DNA from: Pleomorphomonas sp.
GTDB taxonomy: Bacteria > Pseudomonadota > Alphaproteobacteria > Rhizobiales > Pleomorphomonadaceae
Length of the DNA stretch: 61,074 nt
Direction of reading: 5' to 3'
Assembly (NCBI GenBank): GCA_030603685.1
Contig: JAUVXG010000005.1
Location: 1 to 61,074, forward strand
The position numbers were made by a program, and so were the translations under genes. The first letter of the stretch is position 1; each line of letters opens with the position of its first letter. Under the pieces are notes generated by a model. It had not been told where the DNA came from, ran no database searches, and was given only the letters and a program-made list of their open reading frames with translations. Positions 10,040 through 19,182 of the stretch are shown in pieces.

Positions 10040-11668
10040 GTGCAGCCCGCCGCCGTCATTTTGGCACTTGTCGTAGTCGGCACGGCTGCGACCACCTGGC
10101 ATACGCTGCGCATAGGCAGTGTCCCGGGACGGACCGACTATCTCATGCTGATGGCGTCGGGTTGCTGGTGGGCGATCTGCGCCATTCTCGATGTCAGCTC
10201 CGATACGCCGGAGCTCAAACTGTTCTACTCGGAGCTTGCCTGGTACGGCATCGTTACCACGCCGACCTCCTGGATGCTCTTCATGTGCGCCTACGTTCGG
10301 GGGAGCGACCTGCCGAACGCCTCGTTCTACACGGGGCTGTCGATCGCAGCCGGCCTGGCGATGCTGGGCGTCGCCATCACCAACGAGCTGCATCACCTTG
10401 TCTACGTGTCGGTGACGCCCGATCCGACGCCGAACTATCCCGACCAGCTCTATTACGAGCATGGTCCCGTCTTCTTCGCGGCGATGATCTCCATCTACTT
10501 CTTCATGGCGTTGACGACGGCGCACACCATTCGGGCGGCGATCCATGCACCGCCCGTGCATCGCGCACAGTTCATCGGCCTTCTCATCTCGGCCATGGTG
10601 CCATGGGTCGCCAACATCGCCTATAACCTCGCCGGCATTCGCGTTTTCGGTTTCGACCCGACACCGCTCGCCTATGTCGTGGTTCCGGTGATCTACAGCT
10701 TTCTGGTCAGCCGCAATCAGTTCCTGTCGCTGGCGCCCGTTGCACTCAGCGCCGTGGTCGCAGCCCATCCCGACGGTATCCTGGTGGTGTCGGGAAATGG
10801 CCTGATCGCCGAAGCCAACGCCGCGATGCGCTCGATTTTCGATGGCAACCTGTCCATAGGCCAACCCTTCTCAAGCCTCGGTACCAACTTCGGTCCGGCG
10901 GATCGGGCCAGCCTGTTCGACGGCGGTGAGCTGGTTCGGCGCTGGCAGCGGGGCGATCGTATCTACGAGGTGCGGACCGTCGTCGTCGGAGGGGTTCGCC
11001 ACTCCGAAAGCGTTGCCTATGTGCTACGCGACATCACCGACTATCTCCGCGCCCAGGAGAGTCTTCATGTCTCCACGCGGCTGATGGAAGAGCGTCTTGA
11101 AGCCAACCTGCGCCTTCAGGAACAGCTGCACGAGATGGCGCATCGGGACAGCCTCACCGGCCTCAACAACCGGCGCATCCTTGAAAGCATCTCCGATCGG
11201 CTGATCGACAACGCCGACGCCACCGGACGGCCTCTTGTCGCTGTTTCGCTCGATCTCGACCATTTCAAACGGCTCAACGACACCTGTGGTCACAAGGCGG
11301 GCGACGACGCCCTGGTGGCACTGGCGGGTGTCCTCACCCGCTCGCTTCGCCCGGGTGAGGTGGCCGTGCGCAGGGGGGGCGAGGAGGTCCTGGTCTTGAT
11401 GCCCCACGCCGACATCGAGGAGGCGCGCGCCCGCGCCGAGGCGTGGCGGGCTGTGATCCGTTCTCAACCGGTGAAAACCAGCCTGGGCATGGCCGAGATA
11501 ACCTTCTCGGCCGGAATCTCGGCCTATCCCGACACCGCTGCATCCTTCGAACAGATGTTACAGCAGGCCGACAAGGCCGTCTATGCCGCCAAGCGCGCTG
11601 GCCGCAACCGCGTCGTCGTGTCCCGATTGCCCGGCGAGACAGGCGAAGGGCGGCTGCGATCCGTTTGA
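10040..11668 (+). CDS. Membrane diguanylate cyclase (7TM sensor, PAS-like, GGDEF)
   Basis: A 542-aa protein with seven hydrophobic segments in residues 1-230, resembling the N-terminal 7TM domain of some histidine kinases. A PAS-like stretch follows (about 235-340, LSAVVAAHPDGILVVSGNGLIAEAN), then a GGDEF domain (about 370-535). The active-site loop is GGEEV at residues 446-450, compatible with making c-di-GMP from two GTP. The product-inhibition site five residues before it reads RPGE (437-440), not the canonical RxxD, so feedback control may be weakened. The start is GTG at 10040 with GGAG 8 nt upstream. It is divergent from glcB. The signal it senses is unknown. Confidence 0.9.
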   Translation: MQPAAVILALVVVGTAATTWHTLRIGSVPGRTDYLMLMASGCWWAICAILDVSSDTPELKLFYSELAWYGIVTTPTSWMLFMCAYVRGSDLPNASFYTGLSIAAGLAMLGVAITNELHHLVYVSVTPDPTPNYPDQLYYEHGPVFFAAMISIYFFMALTTAHTIRAAIHAPPVHRAQFIGLLISAMVPWVANIAYNLAGIRVFGFDPTPLAYVVVPVIYSFLVSRNQFLSLAPVALSAVVAAHPDGILVVSGNGLIAEANAAMRSIFDGNLSIGQPFSSLGTNFGPADRASLFDGGELVRRWQRGDRIYEVRTVVVGGVRHSESVAYVLRDITDYLRAQESLHVSTRLMEERLEANLRLQEQLHEMAHRDSLTGLNNRRILESISDRLIDNADATGRPLVAVSLDLDHFKRLNDTCGHKAGDDALVALAGVLTRSLRPGEVAVRRGGEEVLVLMPHADIEEARARAEAWRAVIRSQPVKTSLGMAEITFSAGISAYPDTAASFEQMLQQADKAVYAAKRAGRNRVVVSRLPGETGEGRLRSV

Positions 11669-11678
11669 AGCGTGCCCG

Positions 11679-13121
11679 TCAGAAAAGGTTGCCCTGGTCT
11701 TCCGGGCCGGGTTTCGCCTTCTGCCGGCGCTGCTGCGGCTTCGCTTCCGTAGCGGGATGCGGTTCGTCGCCTATCCGACCGCGCACCCGACCGTCTGAGC
11801 ACTCGATCTCGATCGAGGCGCCGGTTGCGAGCCCACTGGCGCGGAACACCGGCTTCCCCTCGTCGTCACGCACCAGCGCGTAGCCGCGCCTCAGCGTTGC
11901 CATGTGATTGACCGCGTCGAACACCGAGGTCACCTGGTCGAGCCGCGCCCGTCGTCGGGCGATTAGTTCGCCGATGGCACGGCCGCCACGCGCCGACAGG
12001 ACCGACAGCCGCTCGGCGAGTTGCGCCTGGGTTCGGAGAAGGCTCGCCGGCGTGAGGCGTGCCGTGACGCGCTCGAATCTCCGGGCGTGCAGGGTGGTGT
12101 TGGCGGTAAGTGCCTTGGGCAGGGCATTGGCAGCGGCGTCGAAGCGCTGGCGAGGCAGGGCGAGGATGTCGGTGGCACGCGGCAGGGCACGCGCAGCGGC
12201 GACGAGGCGTGTCCGTCTGAGATCGATCGCCCGAAGGCTGGCGCCGGTGAGGCGGCGGCCGAGATCGTCGACGCGATCCAGAAGCTCGCGTCTCACCGGC
12301 ACCACCATTTCAGCCGCGCCGGTTGGTGTCGGTGCGCGAACGTCGGCGGCGAGGTCGATCAGGGTCCAGTCGGTCTCGTGGCCGACGGCGGAGACCAGCG
12401 GAATATCGCTGGCCGCAGCGGCGCGGACCACGACTTCGTCGTTGAAGCCCCAGAGGTCTTCGAGACTGCCGCCGCCGCGCGCCACGATGATGACATCCGG
12501 TCGAGGAATGGCGCCGCCGTCCGGCAGCGCGTTGAAGCCGGCGATGCCGGCCGCCACCTCGGGGCCGCAGCTCTCGCCTTGCACCTTTACCGGCCAGACC
12601 AGCACATGCACCGGAAAGCGGTCGGCGAGGCGATGCAGAATGTCGCGGATGACGGCACCGGTCGGCGAGGTGACGACGCCGATGACACGCGGCAGGTAAG
12701 GCAGAAGCTGCTTGCGTTCCGGGTCGAACAGCCCCTCGGCGCCCAGCTTCCGCTTGCGCTCTTCCAGAAGCGCCATCAGTGCCCCGGCGCCAGCCGGTTC
12801 GAGCGCGTCGATGACGATCTGGTATTTGGACGAGTTGGGGTAGGTGGTGAGGCGCCCGGTGGCGATCACCTCCATGCCTTCCTCAGGCTTGAAGCGCAGT
12901 TTTCCCATCACGCCGCGCCAGACGACGGCTTCGATCCGGGCTCCCTCGTCCTTCAGGGCAAAATAGGCGTGCCCCGAGGAATGTGGCCCCCGGTAGCCGG
13001 AGATTTCGCCGCGCACACGCACAAAGCCGAACTGATCCTCGACACTGCGCTTGAGGGCGAAGGAGATTTCCGAAACGGTAAATTCGGCGGCGTTGGTCGG
13101 GGCGTCGGTCACCAAGGTCAT
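11679..13121 (-). CDS. xseA: Exodeoxyribonuclease VII large subunit
   Basis: A 480-aa subunit of exonuclease VII, which degrades single-stranded DNA in both directions with the small subunit XseB (not in this window). It has an N-terminal OB-fold ([38 protein letters not shown]), the catalytic region with [18 protein letters not shown] and [16 protein letters not shown], then [20 protein letters not shown] and a helical C-terminal arm. The length is normal for alphaproteobacteria. The start at 13121 has only a weak ribosome site. Its 3' end faces the GGDEF gene with 10 bp between stop codons. Confidence 0.96.
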   Translation of the reverse strand: MTLVTDAPTNAAEFTVSEISFALKRSVEDQFGFVRVRGEISGYRGPHSSGHAYFALKDEGARIEAVVWRGVMGKLRFKPEEGMEVIATGRLTTYPNSSKYQIVIDALEPAGAGALMALLEERKRKLGAEGLFDPERKQLLPYLPRVIGVVTSPTGAVIRDILHRLADRFPVHVLVWPVKVQGESCGPEVAAGIAGFNALPDGGAIPRPDVIIVARGGGSLEDLWGFNDEVVVRAAAASDIPLVSAVGHETDWTLIDLAADVRAPTPTGAAEMVVPVRRELLDRVDDLGRRLTGASLRAIDLRRTRLVAAARALPRATDILALPRQRFDAAANALPKALTANTTLHARRFERVTARLTPASLLRTQAQLAERLSVLSARGGRAIGELIARRRARLDQVTSVFDAVNHMATLRRGYALVRDDEGKPVFRASGLATGASIEIECSDGRVRGRIGDEPHPATEAKPQQRRQKAKPGPEDQGNLF

Positions 13122-13215
13122 CCGGCAAGGCTGAAATGAGCCGCGCGCGGCGACTCGATGGGACGGTGATCATGGCGGCCGGGAGGCGAGGCGTCAAACG
13201 CTGGCCGGCGGGCTT

Positions 13216-14604
13216 TCACAGACAGCCGAGGTCGCCCATGGGCTGCATGTCGAGCGCGCAGAAGATGCCGTCGAGATTGTCGCCGAACTTCTCGAGCAGC
13301 ACTTCGGCTTCCGTCTTGCCTCGATCGAGGATGATGTCGAGCGGCCTCAGATACTGCGTCTCGTCCTGGCCGCAGCGGTTGAGGTGGGCGCGTCGGGCAA
13401 GGCCGGCCCGCGACAGCGCCACTACCTCGCGGCCGATGTCGCGCACCGTCCGTCCATCGATTTCCGCCCTGAGCGCCAGAGTCGGAACGTCGTCGCGCAG
13501 GCGCTGACGCTCCTCGGCGCTCCAGGTCTTGACGAGATCCCAGGCGGCATCGAGCGAGGCCTGATCATATAGGAGACCGACCCAGAACGCCGGCAGCGCC
13601 AGGATATGGTCGGTAGAGCCTGAATCGGCACCGCGCATTTCGAGATAGCGCTTCATGCGCACTTCCGGGAACAGCGTGCCCAGGTGGTTGTCCCAGTCGC
13701 CGATGGTCGGTTCGACGCCGGGCAACCGGTCGCGGAACCCGCCGGCCATGAACTGCCGGAAGGTGATGTCGGTCGCGCGGTGGTAGGTATCGCCACGCTT
13801 GATGAAGTACATCGGCACATCGAGCGCCCACTCGACGTAGCGCTCGAAGCCGAACCCCTCCTCGAACACGAAGGGGATCATGCCGGCGCGCGCATTGTCG
13901 GTATCGCGCCAGATCTCGGAGCGTTCCGACAAGCGCCCGGTCGCTCGGCCGTCGAGATAGGGCGAGTTGGCGAACAGCGCCGTGGCGATCGGCTGCAGGG
14001 CGATCGACACCTGCATCTTCCGGCGCATGTCGGCCTCGGAGGCAAAGTCGAGGTTCACCTGCACGGTGGCGGTGCGGAACATCATGTCGAGGCCGCGCGT
14101 GCCGACCGTCGGCATGTAGTCGGACATGATGGCATAGCGCGACTTCGGCATCACCGGCGTCTCGGGGAGGGTCCAGATCGGGCTGGCCCCGAGGGCAAGG
14201 AAGCCGATCTTGAGAGGTGTCGCTATCTCCAGCACCTGCATCATGTGCGCCTGCAGTTCAGTCGCGGTTTGGTGCAGGTTGATAAGCGGCGCACCGCTGA
14301 GCTCGAACTGGCCACCCGGTTCGAGGCTGATGGCGCCGCCATGCGTGGGGTCGAGCAGGCCGATCGGCCGACCCCGATCGGCGATCGGTTCCCAGCCGAG
14401 CAACCCTTCCATGCCGTCAAGCAGTTGGCGGATGCCGCCCGCACCCTCGTAGGGTACCGGCGCATGGCTGAACTTGCGGAAGCCGACTTTCTCGTGCTCG
14501 GTACCGATCCGCCAGCGTTCCCTGGGCTTGCAGCCGCCGGCGATCCTCTCGACGAGATCGGCGACGGAAGTGATCGGCGTAGTGTCGGACGTGTCGCGCG
14601 CCAT
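13216..14604 (-). CDS. gshA: Glutamate-cysteine ligase, plant/alphaproteobacterial type
   Basis: A 462-aa enzyme that joins L-glutamate and L-cysteine with ATP, the first and limiting step of glutathione synthesis. The sequence is of the plant-like class found in alphaproteobacteria, with RIGTEHEKVGF near the N-terminus, the glutamate-binding stretch ISLEPGGQFELSG, and TVQVNLDFASEADMRRKM. The start at 14604 has AGGGGA 7 nt upstream. gshB is not in the window. It shares direction with rsmE but is separated by 121 bp. The assignment is firm. Confidence 0.95.
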   Translation of the reverse strand: MARDTSDTTPITSVADLVERIAGGCKPRERWRIGTEHEKVGFRKFSHAPVPYEGAGGIRQLLDGMEGLLGWEPIADRGRPIGLLDPTHGGAISLEPGGQFELSGAPLINLHQTATELQAHMMQVLEIATPLKIGFLALGASPIWTLPETPVMPKSRYAIMSDYMPTVGTRGLDMMFRTATVQVNLDFASEADMRRKMQVSIALQPIATALFANSPYLDGRATGRLSERSEIWRDTDNARAGMIPFVFEEGFGFERYVEWALDVPMYFIKRGDTYHRATDITFRQFMAGGFRDRLPGVEPTIGDWDNHLGTLFPEVRMKRYLEMRGADSGSTDHILALPAFWVGLLYDQASLDAAWDLVKTWSAEERQRLRDDVPTLALRAEIDGRTVRDIGREVVALSRAGLARRAHLNRCGQDETQYLRPLDIILDRGKTEAEVLLEKFGDNLDGIFCALDMQPMGDLGCL

Positions 14605-14725
14605 ATGGAAGTCCCCTCGGATTGGGCGGCAACCTAGCCGCCCGGCGAGGTTTGTTCAATTGTCGCCGGCGGTCGGTGAGAAACGTTTTGCGCCTTGCCC
14701 CGTCACGATCGTGTCAGGGGCGGAC

Positions 14726-15469
14726 CTACCAGTCGCCGAGCGTCGCCTGGATGACCGCGAGCGCTGCCACGGCCGCCGTGTCGGCCCGCAAAATGCGGGG
14801 GCCCAAGGGAATCGGGCTGACGAAGGGCAAGGCCCTGAGGGTCCGTCGCTCGTCTTCCGAAAAGCCGCCCTCCGGCCCGATCAGCACGGCGAGTGGGCCG
14901 CGAGGCAGAGTGGCCAGTGCGGCAAGCGGATTGGTTGTTTCCTCGCCTTCGTCGCAGAAGATCAGGCGGCGGAGCGGTTCGGCGCGTTCGAAGCGGCCGA
15001 GAGCCCGATCGAGCTTCTCCTCGTCCTCGACGGCGGGCACGTGAAGCACGCCGCACTGCTCCGCCGCCTCGATCACGTTGGCTCGCATTCGCTCGATGTT
15101 CACCCGGCTCGCCTGGGTATGCTGCGTCAGCACGGGACGGATCCGTCCGACGCCCATCTCCACCGCCTTCTGGATCATGTAATCGAGCCGGGCATGCTTC
15201 AGCGGCGCGAAGAGATAGAGAAGGTCCGGAGCGGGAGGCTGGGGCCGACTCGGCTTGAGATCGACCAGTTCGGCTGATCTTCTTCCGGCAAGGCCGACCC
15301 GTCCTCGCCATTCGCCGTTCACGCCGTCGAAGACCAGCACGTCGTCGCCCTCTCTCAGCCGAAGCACGTTGAGAAGGTAGTTGCTCTGGTCACGGTCGAA
15401 GGACACCGGCGCGCCGTCTAGTGGCGTTGACACAAAGACGCGCGGCGTACGGAAATCTGAGTGGGCCAT
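14726..15469 (-). CDS. rsmE: 16S rRNA (uracil-1498-N3)-methyltransferase
   Basis: A 247-aa SPOUT-fold methyltransferase that methylates N3 of U1498 in 16S rRNA, using S-adenosylmethionine. The N-terminal PUA-like part (PRVFVSTPL to about 75) binds RNA. The C-terminal knot is marked by [12 protein letters not shown] and by [17 protein letters not shown]. The start at 15469 is preferred because [13 protein letters not shown] matches the family; the frame continues to 15526 without homology. In many alphaproteobacteria rsmE sits beside gshA, as it does here. Confidence 0.95.
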   Translation of the reverse strand: MAHSDFRTPRVFVSTPLDGAPVSFDRDQSNYLLNVLRLREGDDVLVFDGVNGEWRGRVGLAGRRSAELVDLKPSRPQPPAPDLLYLFAPLKHARLDYMIQKAVEMGVGRIRPVLTQHTQASRVNIERMRANVIEAAEQCGVLHVPAVEDEEKLDRALGRFERAEPLRRLIFCDEGEETTNPLAALATLPRGPLAVLIGPEGGFSEDERRTLRALPFVSPIPLGPRILRADTAAVAALAVIQATLGDW

Positions 15470-15596
15470 GGACACGCCAATAACACGTCCCGAAGGAACA
15501 AACAAAGAGGCGGCGCCTTGCGACACCGCCAGTTGTTCCGGCAGGGGGCCGGGATGGGAAAGGGTCCGGAAGGGAGGCGGGTCCGGACCCCGACGG

Positions 15597-15618
15597 GCGC
15601 ACCGGGGTGGGGGTGCGC
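15597..15618 (-). terminator. Possible terminator after the YHS-like gene
   Basis: A 7-bp inverted repeat (GCGCACC at 15597-15603, GGTGCGC at 15612-15618) begins 13 nt past the stop of the small YHS-like gene on the minus strand. There is no T tract; it may simply be a GC-rich palindrome. Confidence 0.3.
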
Positions 15619-15630
15619 ACGGAGAGTTTC

Positions 15631-15870
15631 TCAGGCCGCTTCCATCTCCTTCTGGAGCTGCTTCTTGAGCGGCATCGAGTACCGAACCTCCGGCGGCGGC
15701 TGAATGGCCGTTTCGAAGGCCAGCATCGCGGCGAGGAAGGTGTCGCGCGCCTGACGGTCGGCAAAGCCTACCACCTTGCCCTTATAATAGGTCAAGGCTT
15801 CGGGGCTGACGGGACGGCGGGTGATGGGGCAAAGATCGTTGACGCAGTCTTCCAGTCTTGGTGCGATCAT
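15631..15870 (-). CDS. Small YHS-like domain protein
   Basis: A 79-aa cytosolic protein. Its core ([24 protein letters not shown], residues about 10-33) resembles a YHS domain, a small metal-associated module, but keeps only the first cysteine of the usual pattern. The rest is helical with a basic C-terminus. The start at 15870 has a very strong GGGGAGGGA. Its start codon overlaps the stop of the DUF1127 gene by 4 nt (ATGA), so the two are translationally coupled. Function is unknown; I cannot exclude that the YHS resemblance is superficial. Confidence 0.75.
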   Translation of the reverse strand: MIAPRLEDCVNDLCPITRRPVSPEALTYYKGKVVGFADRQARDTFLAAMLAFETAIQPPPEVRYSMPLKKQLQKEMEAA

Positions 15871-16205
15871 TCTTCCCTCCCCCTGACCAAGGGCGTGAAA
15901 TCCACGCTCTCCACGCGGCGCAGGACAACGCTGTTCATGTTCGCCGAATTGCCGCGTGCGATGGCGGCGAGCCTGAGCGACGGGTCGGCATGAAGCGGAC
16001 CGTCGAGGGCTACGCGCAGATCGGATCGGCTGAGGCCAATATCGGCCAGCTCGTGATCGGTGAAGTCGCAGAGTTGTTTGGCCATCCATCGATTGACCAT
16101 GATCTTCGCGACGGACGCGGTGCGCTCGGCAGCGGCGCGCACCAGCGTGGTGAACGTCGTGACGAAGGCGGCAGCGTGGGTGCGGGACGCGAGGGTCGTG
16201 GACAT
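15867..16205 (-). CDS. DUF1127 domain protein
   Basis: A 112-aa protein with a DUF1127 motif (LCDFTDHELADIGLSRSDLRVAL, about residues 45-67), preceded by a helix and followed by a variable tail. DUF1127 proteins are small arginine-rich proteins; in Agrobacterium and Rhodobacter some act in phosphate, carbon or RNA metabolism and in stress. The start at 16205 has GGAG 6 nt upstream; a second ATG at 16217 is less well placed. It is coupled to the YHS-like gene by ATGA. The molecular role here is unknown. Confidence 0.82.
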   Translation of the reverse strand: MSTTLASRTHAAAFVTTFTTLVRAAAERTASVAKIMVNRWMAKQLCDFTDHELADIGLSRSDLRVALDGPLHADPSLRLAAIARGNSANMNSVVLRRVESVDFTPLVRGREE

Positions 16206-16281
16206 GATCGGCTCCATCAAGGGGCTTGGATGGTTTGGGGCGTTGCGTTGGGTCAGGGGTTGGGGTTTGGGGTGAGGCGCC

Positions 16282-16308
16282 AACGGGGCTTCACCTGGAA
16301 GCCCCGTT
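16282..16308. terminator. Perfect 11-bp hairpin between two DUF1127 genes
   Basis: AACGGGGCTTC at 16282-16292 and GAAGCCCCGTT at 16298-16308 form a perfect 11-bp stem with a 5-nt loop. It lies downstream of one DUF1127 gene and upstream of the other on the minus strand. It probably terminates or attenuates the first transcript, but lacks a clear T tract on that strand. Confidence 0.55.
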
Positions 16309-16388
16309 AGGATTTCGTTTACCTCTCCATAAGCTCGATGAATGTTTTGTGTCGAACTTATGTCGATCTCTTATGAAACACGTACGTG

Positions 16389-16712
16389 TTAATCACGAAG
16401 CGCAGCGGCAGCTTCCAGAGCTTGTTCCCGTTCGGCCCGGCGAGCTTCCGCGCGGCGGGCAGCCAGCGTATAGCTCGGCTTGCGGTCGATCGGCGTCAGC
16501 AGCGCGCCTTCGACATCGGCATGGGAAATGCCCATGTCCCTCAGCGCACGTGCGTCGAACTCAAGCAGCTGCATGGTTTGCCGGCGGTCGATTTCCGCGG
16601 CAATCAGCGCGCCAAGACGGCGAAAGAGGGCGCCCGCGAGACGAAACGCCTCGTGCACGGGGCGAGAGGCGGAAGCGCGGCGCGAGGATGCATGATCGAG
16701 GATCAGGGTCAT
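16389..16712 (-). CDS. DUF1127 domain protein (second copy)
   Basis: A 107-aa protein with a DUF1127 core (MQLLEFDARALRDMGISHADVEGALL, split across about residues 47-72) between an N-terminal helix rich in arginine and alanine and a C-terminal charged helix of repeated AEARRAEREQALEAAAA type. The start at 16712 is followed by MTLILDHASSRR. It is transcribed in the same direction as the other DUF1127 gene, separated by a 183-bp gap that carries a perfect hairpin. The two share only the core motif, so this is an old duplication or independent recruitment. Confidence 0.82.
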   Translation of the reverse strand: MTLILDHASSRRASASRPVHEAFRLAGALFRRLGALIAAEIDRRQTMQLLEFDARALRDMGISHADVEGALLTPIDRKPSYTLAARRAEARRAEREQALEAAAALRD

Positions 16713-16983
16713 CTCTTGGCTCCTGCGGATTTGTACTGCCCTGTGAGCAGAACAATGCGGCCTTGCGTGTTTGATGTGGGGAGACCGCTACGGTGTTTCG
16801 ATAGTGGATTTATCTCATGGGGCTATCAATCAGTCCAACGCATGTTTTTGATGCTTTCCATGACGGAATTTGATATCAACCGTCTGACTGCATGAGATCA
16901 CGCGGGGCGATGGGAAGCCACCCGAAAACCGACGACGGTCCCGGGATATGCAGCCGACCGGCCATCCATCAGGAATGTTGAAG

Positions 16984-17877
16984 ATGAATGTTCTCGATCT
17001 TGATCAACTCAGGACCTTTGTCGCCATCGCTGAGGTGGGTTCGTTCACGGCTGCTGCCGACGTCGTTCACAAGACGCAGTCGGCCGTTTCCATGCAGATG
17101 CGCCGTCTTGAAGATCGAGTCGGCAAGCCAATCTTCGCGCGCGATGGCCGTCAGAGCCGCCTCACCGAGGACGGCCGGCGACTTCTCGAATACGCGCGCC
17201 GGCTCATCCGCCTCAATGACGAGACGTTGGCCGCCTTCGAGGATCCCGGGCTGACCGGTTCGGTCCGCCTCGGCATTCCCGACGACTACGCCGATCGCTT
17301 GCTGCCGCCGGTGCTGGCCGGTTTCTCGCGCATCAATCCGCTGATCGAAATCACCGTGGAGTGTCAGCGCTCGGTGACCGTCTCCGACATGATCCGCGAA
17401 GGTCGTCTCGACCTCGGCATCATCAATCACGGCTACTATGGTTCGATGCGGGGCGAAGTGATTCGACGCGAGCCGTTGTTCTGGGTCGGCTCGCGCGACC
17501 ACAGCGTTCACGAGCTCGACCCTGTGCCGCTGGCCCTTGGCCCGGACGATTGCTGTTGGCGCGCCAATGTCGTCCGCGCCCTCGACCGTGAGGGGCGGCG
17601 CTTCCGCGTTGCCTATATTTCCAGCGCGGCGCTGGCTCTCTCGGGCGCCGTGCTGGCCGGCCTTGCGGTGTCGGTGTTGCCGGAAAGCGCCCTCAAGGCC
17701 AACATGCGTATTCTCGGCCTGCGCGAAGGGTTTCCGGAGCTTGAGCCGGCGGAGATCGGCCTCTTGCGCGCCGAGCACGCCAAGAGCCCCATTCACGAGG
17801 CGCTTGCCAAGCATATCGTCACGTCGCTCGGCAACCTTGGCGCCGCCGATCAGGTGCTGAACCTCGCGGCGGAATAA
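16984..17877 (+). CDS. LysR-family transcriptional regulator
   Basis: A 297-aa regulator with an N-terminal winged helix (residues 1-60, DLDQLRTFVAIAEVGSFTAAADVVHKTQSAVS split over two helices) and a periplasmic-binding-protein-like effector domain (about 90-285). The start at 16984 is chosen because AGGA lies 9 nt upstream; in-frame ATGs at 16975 and 16948 are less well placed. It converges on lysE with 15 bp between stops and is divergent from the DUF1127 gene. LysR proteins often control neighbours, so it may regulate lysE or the lut genes, but its promoter region faces the DUF1127 gene. The target is not known. Confidence 0.9.
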   Translation: MNVLDLDQLRTFVAIAEVGSFTAAADVVHKTQSAVSMQMRRLEDRVGKPIFARDGRQSRLTEDGRRLLEYARRLIRLNDETLAAFEDPGLTGSVRLGIPDDYADRLLPPVLAGFSRINPLIEITVECQRSVTVSDMIREGRLDLGIINHGYYGSMRGEVIRREPLFWVGSRDHSVHELDPVPLALGPDDCCWRANVVRALDREGRRFRVAYISSAALALSGAVLAGLAVSVLPESALKANMRILGLREGFPELEPAEIGLLRAEHAKSPIHEALAKHIVTSLGNLGAADQVLNLAAE

Positions 17878-17892
17878 TCCGCCGATGTCGGC

Positions 17893-18507
17893 CTACCTTG
17901 CCACGACCGCGGCCGCGGCGCCGGCCATCATGGTGCCGGCGGCGCGGTTGAGGTGACGCATCGCCTTCGGGCTGCGGAAGAACTCGCGCGCGCCGGCCGC
18001 CGCCGCCGCGTAGATCACGCCGACGGCCGTCAGCGTCACGATCGAGATGCCGATCAGCTCGAAGTATCCGGTCAGCGTTATGCTCTCGATCGGCATCAGC
18101 GACGGCAGGAGCGCCATGTAGAAGACAATGGTCTTCGGGTTTCCCAGTGTTAGCGTGAAACCGCCCAGCACCGTGCGCCATGCGCTTTCGGATCGCACTC
18201 TCGCCGCCACCTCGGCCGGGTCGGCGCGCGAGGTCCAGAGCTTGTAGGCGAGATAGAGCAGGTAGGCGGCGCCGACGTAGCGGATGACCAGGAAGGCCAG
18301 GTTGAACTCCTGCGCCAGAGAGGCGAGGCCGAAGATGGCGAGCGTCAGGTAGAACAGATCGCCGAAGACGATGCCGAGGATGAAGGTCATGCCGGCCCTG
18401 AAGCCGCCGCCGAGCGCACGCGCCACGACGGCCGTCATGCCGGGGCCGGGTGATGCCGCCGCGACGGCGAGGGCGCCGGTGTAAAAGACGAGCGTCAGGA
18501 TCGGCAT
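17893..18507 (-). CDS. LysE-family amino acid exporter
   Basis: A 204-aa inner-membrane protein with about six hydrophobic segments and the LysE/RhtB signature near the N-terminus (AAASPGPGMTAVVARALGGGFRAG, residues about 17-40, shown here in two parts: AAASPGPG and GGGFRAG). Such proteins export basic or neutral amino acids or related small molecules. It starts 3 bp after the lutC stop with GGTGGGG upstream, so it is very likely the last gene of the lut operon. The substrate cannot be told from sequence. Confidence 0.9.
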   Translation of the reverse strand: MPILTLVFYTGALAVAAASPGPGMTAVVARALGGGFRAGMTFILGIVFGDLFYLTLAIFGLASLAQEFNLAFLVIRYVGAAYLLYLAYKLWTSRADPAEVAARVRSESAWRTVLGGFTLTLGNPKTIVFYMALLPSLMPIESITLTGYFELIGISIVTLTAVGVIYAAAAAGAREFFRSPKAMRHLNRAAGTMMAGAAAAVVAR

Positions 18508-18510
18508 CGG

Positions 18511-19182
18511 TTACCCCACCACCAGAATATGAAGGCTGCGCGGGCCATGGGCCCCGAGCAGCAGCGTTTCCTCGATGTCCGCCGAGCGCGACGGACCGGT
18601 CACGAGGTTGACGGTGCGCGGCATCACCCCGGCGCCGAAGCGTCGACGAAGATCGGCCCATACCGTCTCATAGTCGCCAGCCACCGTCGAGGCATCGACC
18701 ACCACGATGTGGTGATCGGGCAGGAAGTTGATCGTTGTCGGGTTGTCTGGGCCGGAGGTCAGGACAACCGTTCCCGTCTCCGCGACGCCAGCATCGGCAT
18801 GGCTGAGACCGACGAGATCGCTGCCGTCGCTCGGACCTGTTGTTACCGCGAGCTGCGCTTCTCGCTCCCACGGCAAATCCGCGAGGCGTCGGTCGTCGCC
18901 CCGTCGGATCGCTTGCGGCAGGTTGCGGTCGCGTAGATAAGCGGCGACGGCGGCGGGAATGTCGTCGCGCCCGCCGAGGCGGACGACGGTGGCGAACACC
19001 TCGCCGGCCTTGCGAACGAACAGATCGATCCGCTCGGCGCTCGGCAACTGGCCGCGTGCCGGCACGACATTGACCGGTGTCTCGGCGAGTCGGTGGCGGA
19101 CGGCGGCAAGGCGGGGAGCGTCGGAGCCGGATGCTCCGAGCGATCGGCGGATCCGCCCAAGGATGGCGTCACGGCTCGACAT
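18511..19182 (-). CDS. lutC: L-lactate utilization protein LutC
   Basis: A 223-aa LUD-domain protein, the third subunit of the LutABC L-lactate oxidase complex that converts lactate to pyruvate. Family motifs include GVAETGTVVLTSGPDNP, LPDHHIVVVDASTV and the C-terminal GPSRSADIEETLLLGAHGP. The gene begins at a double ATG (19185 and 19182) that overlaps the lutB stop; the second ATG has the better distance (5 nt) to GGAGG. Overlap with lutB and 3-bp spacing to lysE show one operon. Confidence 0.92.
   Translation of the reverse strand: MSSRDAILGRIRRSLGASGSDAPRLAAVRHRLAETPVNVVPARGQLPSAERIDLFVRKAGEVFATVVRLGGRDDIPAAVAAYLRDRNLPQAIRRGDDRRLADLPWEREAQLAVTTGPSDGSDLVGLSHADAGVAETGTVVLTSGPDNPTTINFLPDHHIVVVDASTVAGDYETVWADLRRRFGAGVMPRTVNLVTGPSRSADIEETLLLGAHGPRSLHILVVG

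Noticed and set aside
8644..10626. A 660-codon plus-strand open frame opposite glcB and running into the GGDEF gene
   Set aside because: Antisense shadow; composition is non-protein-like and glcB aligns over its full length.
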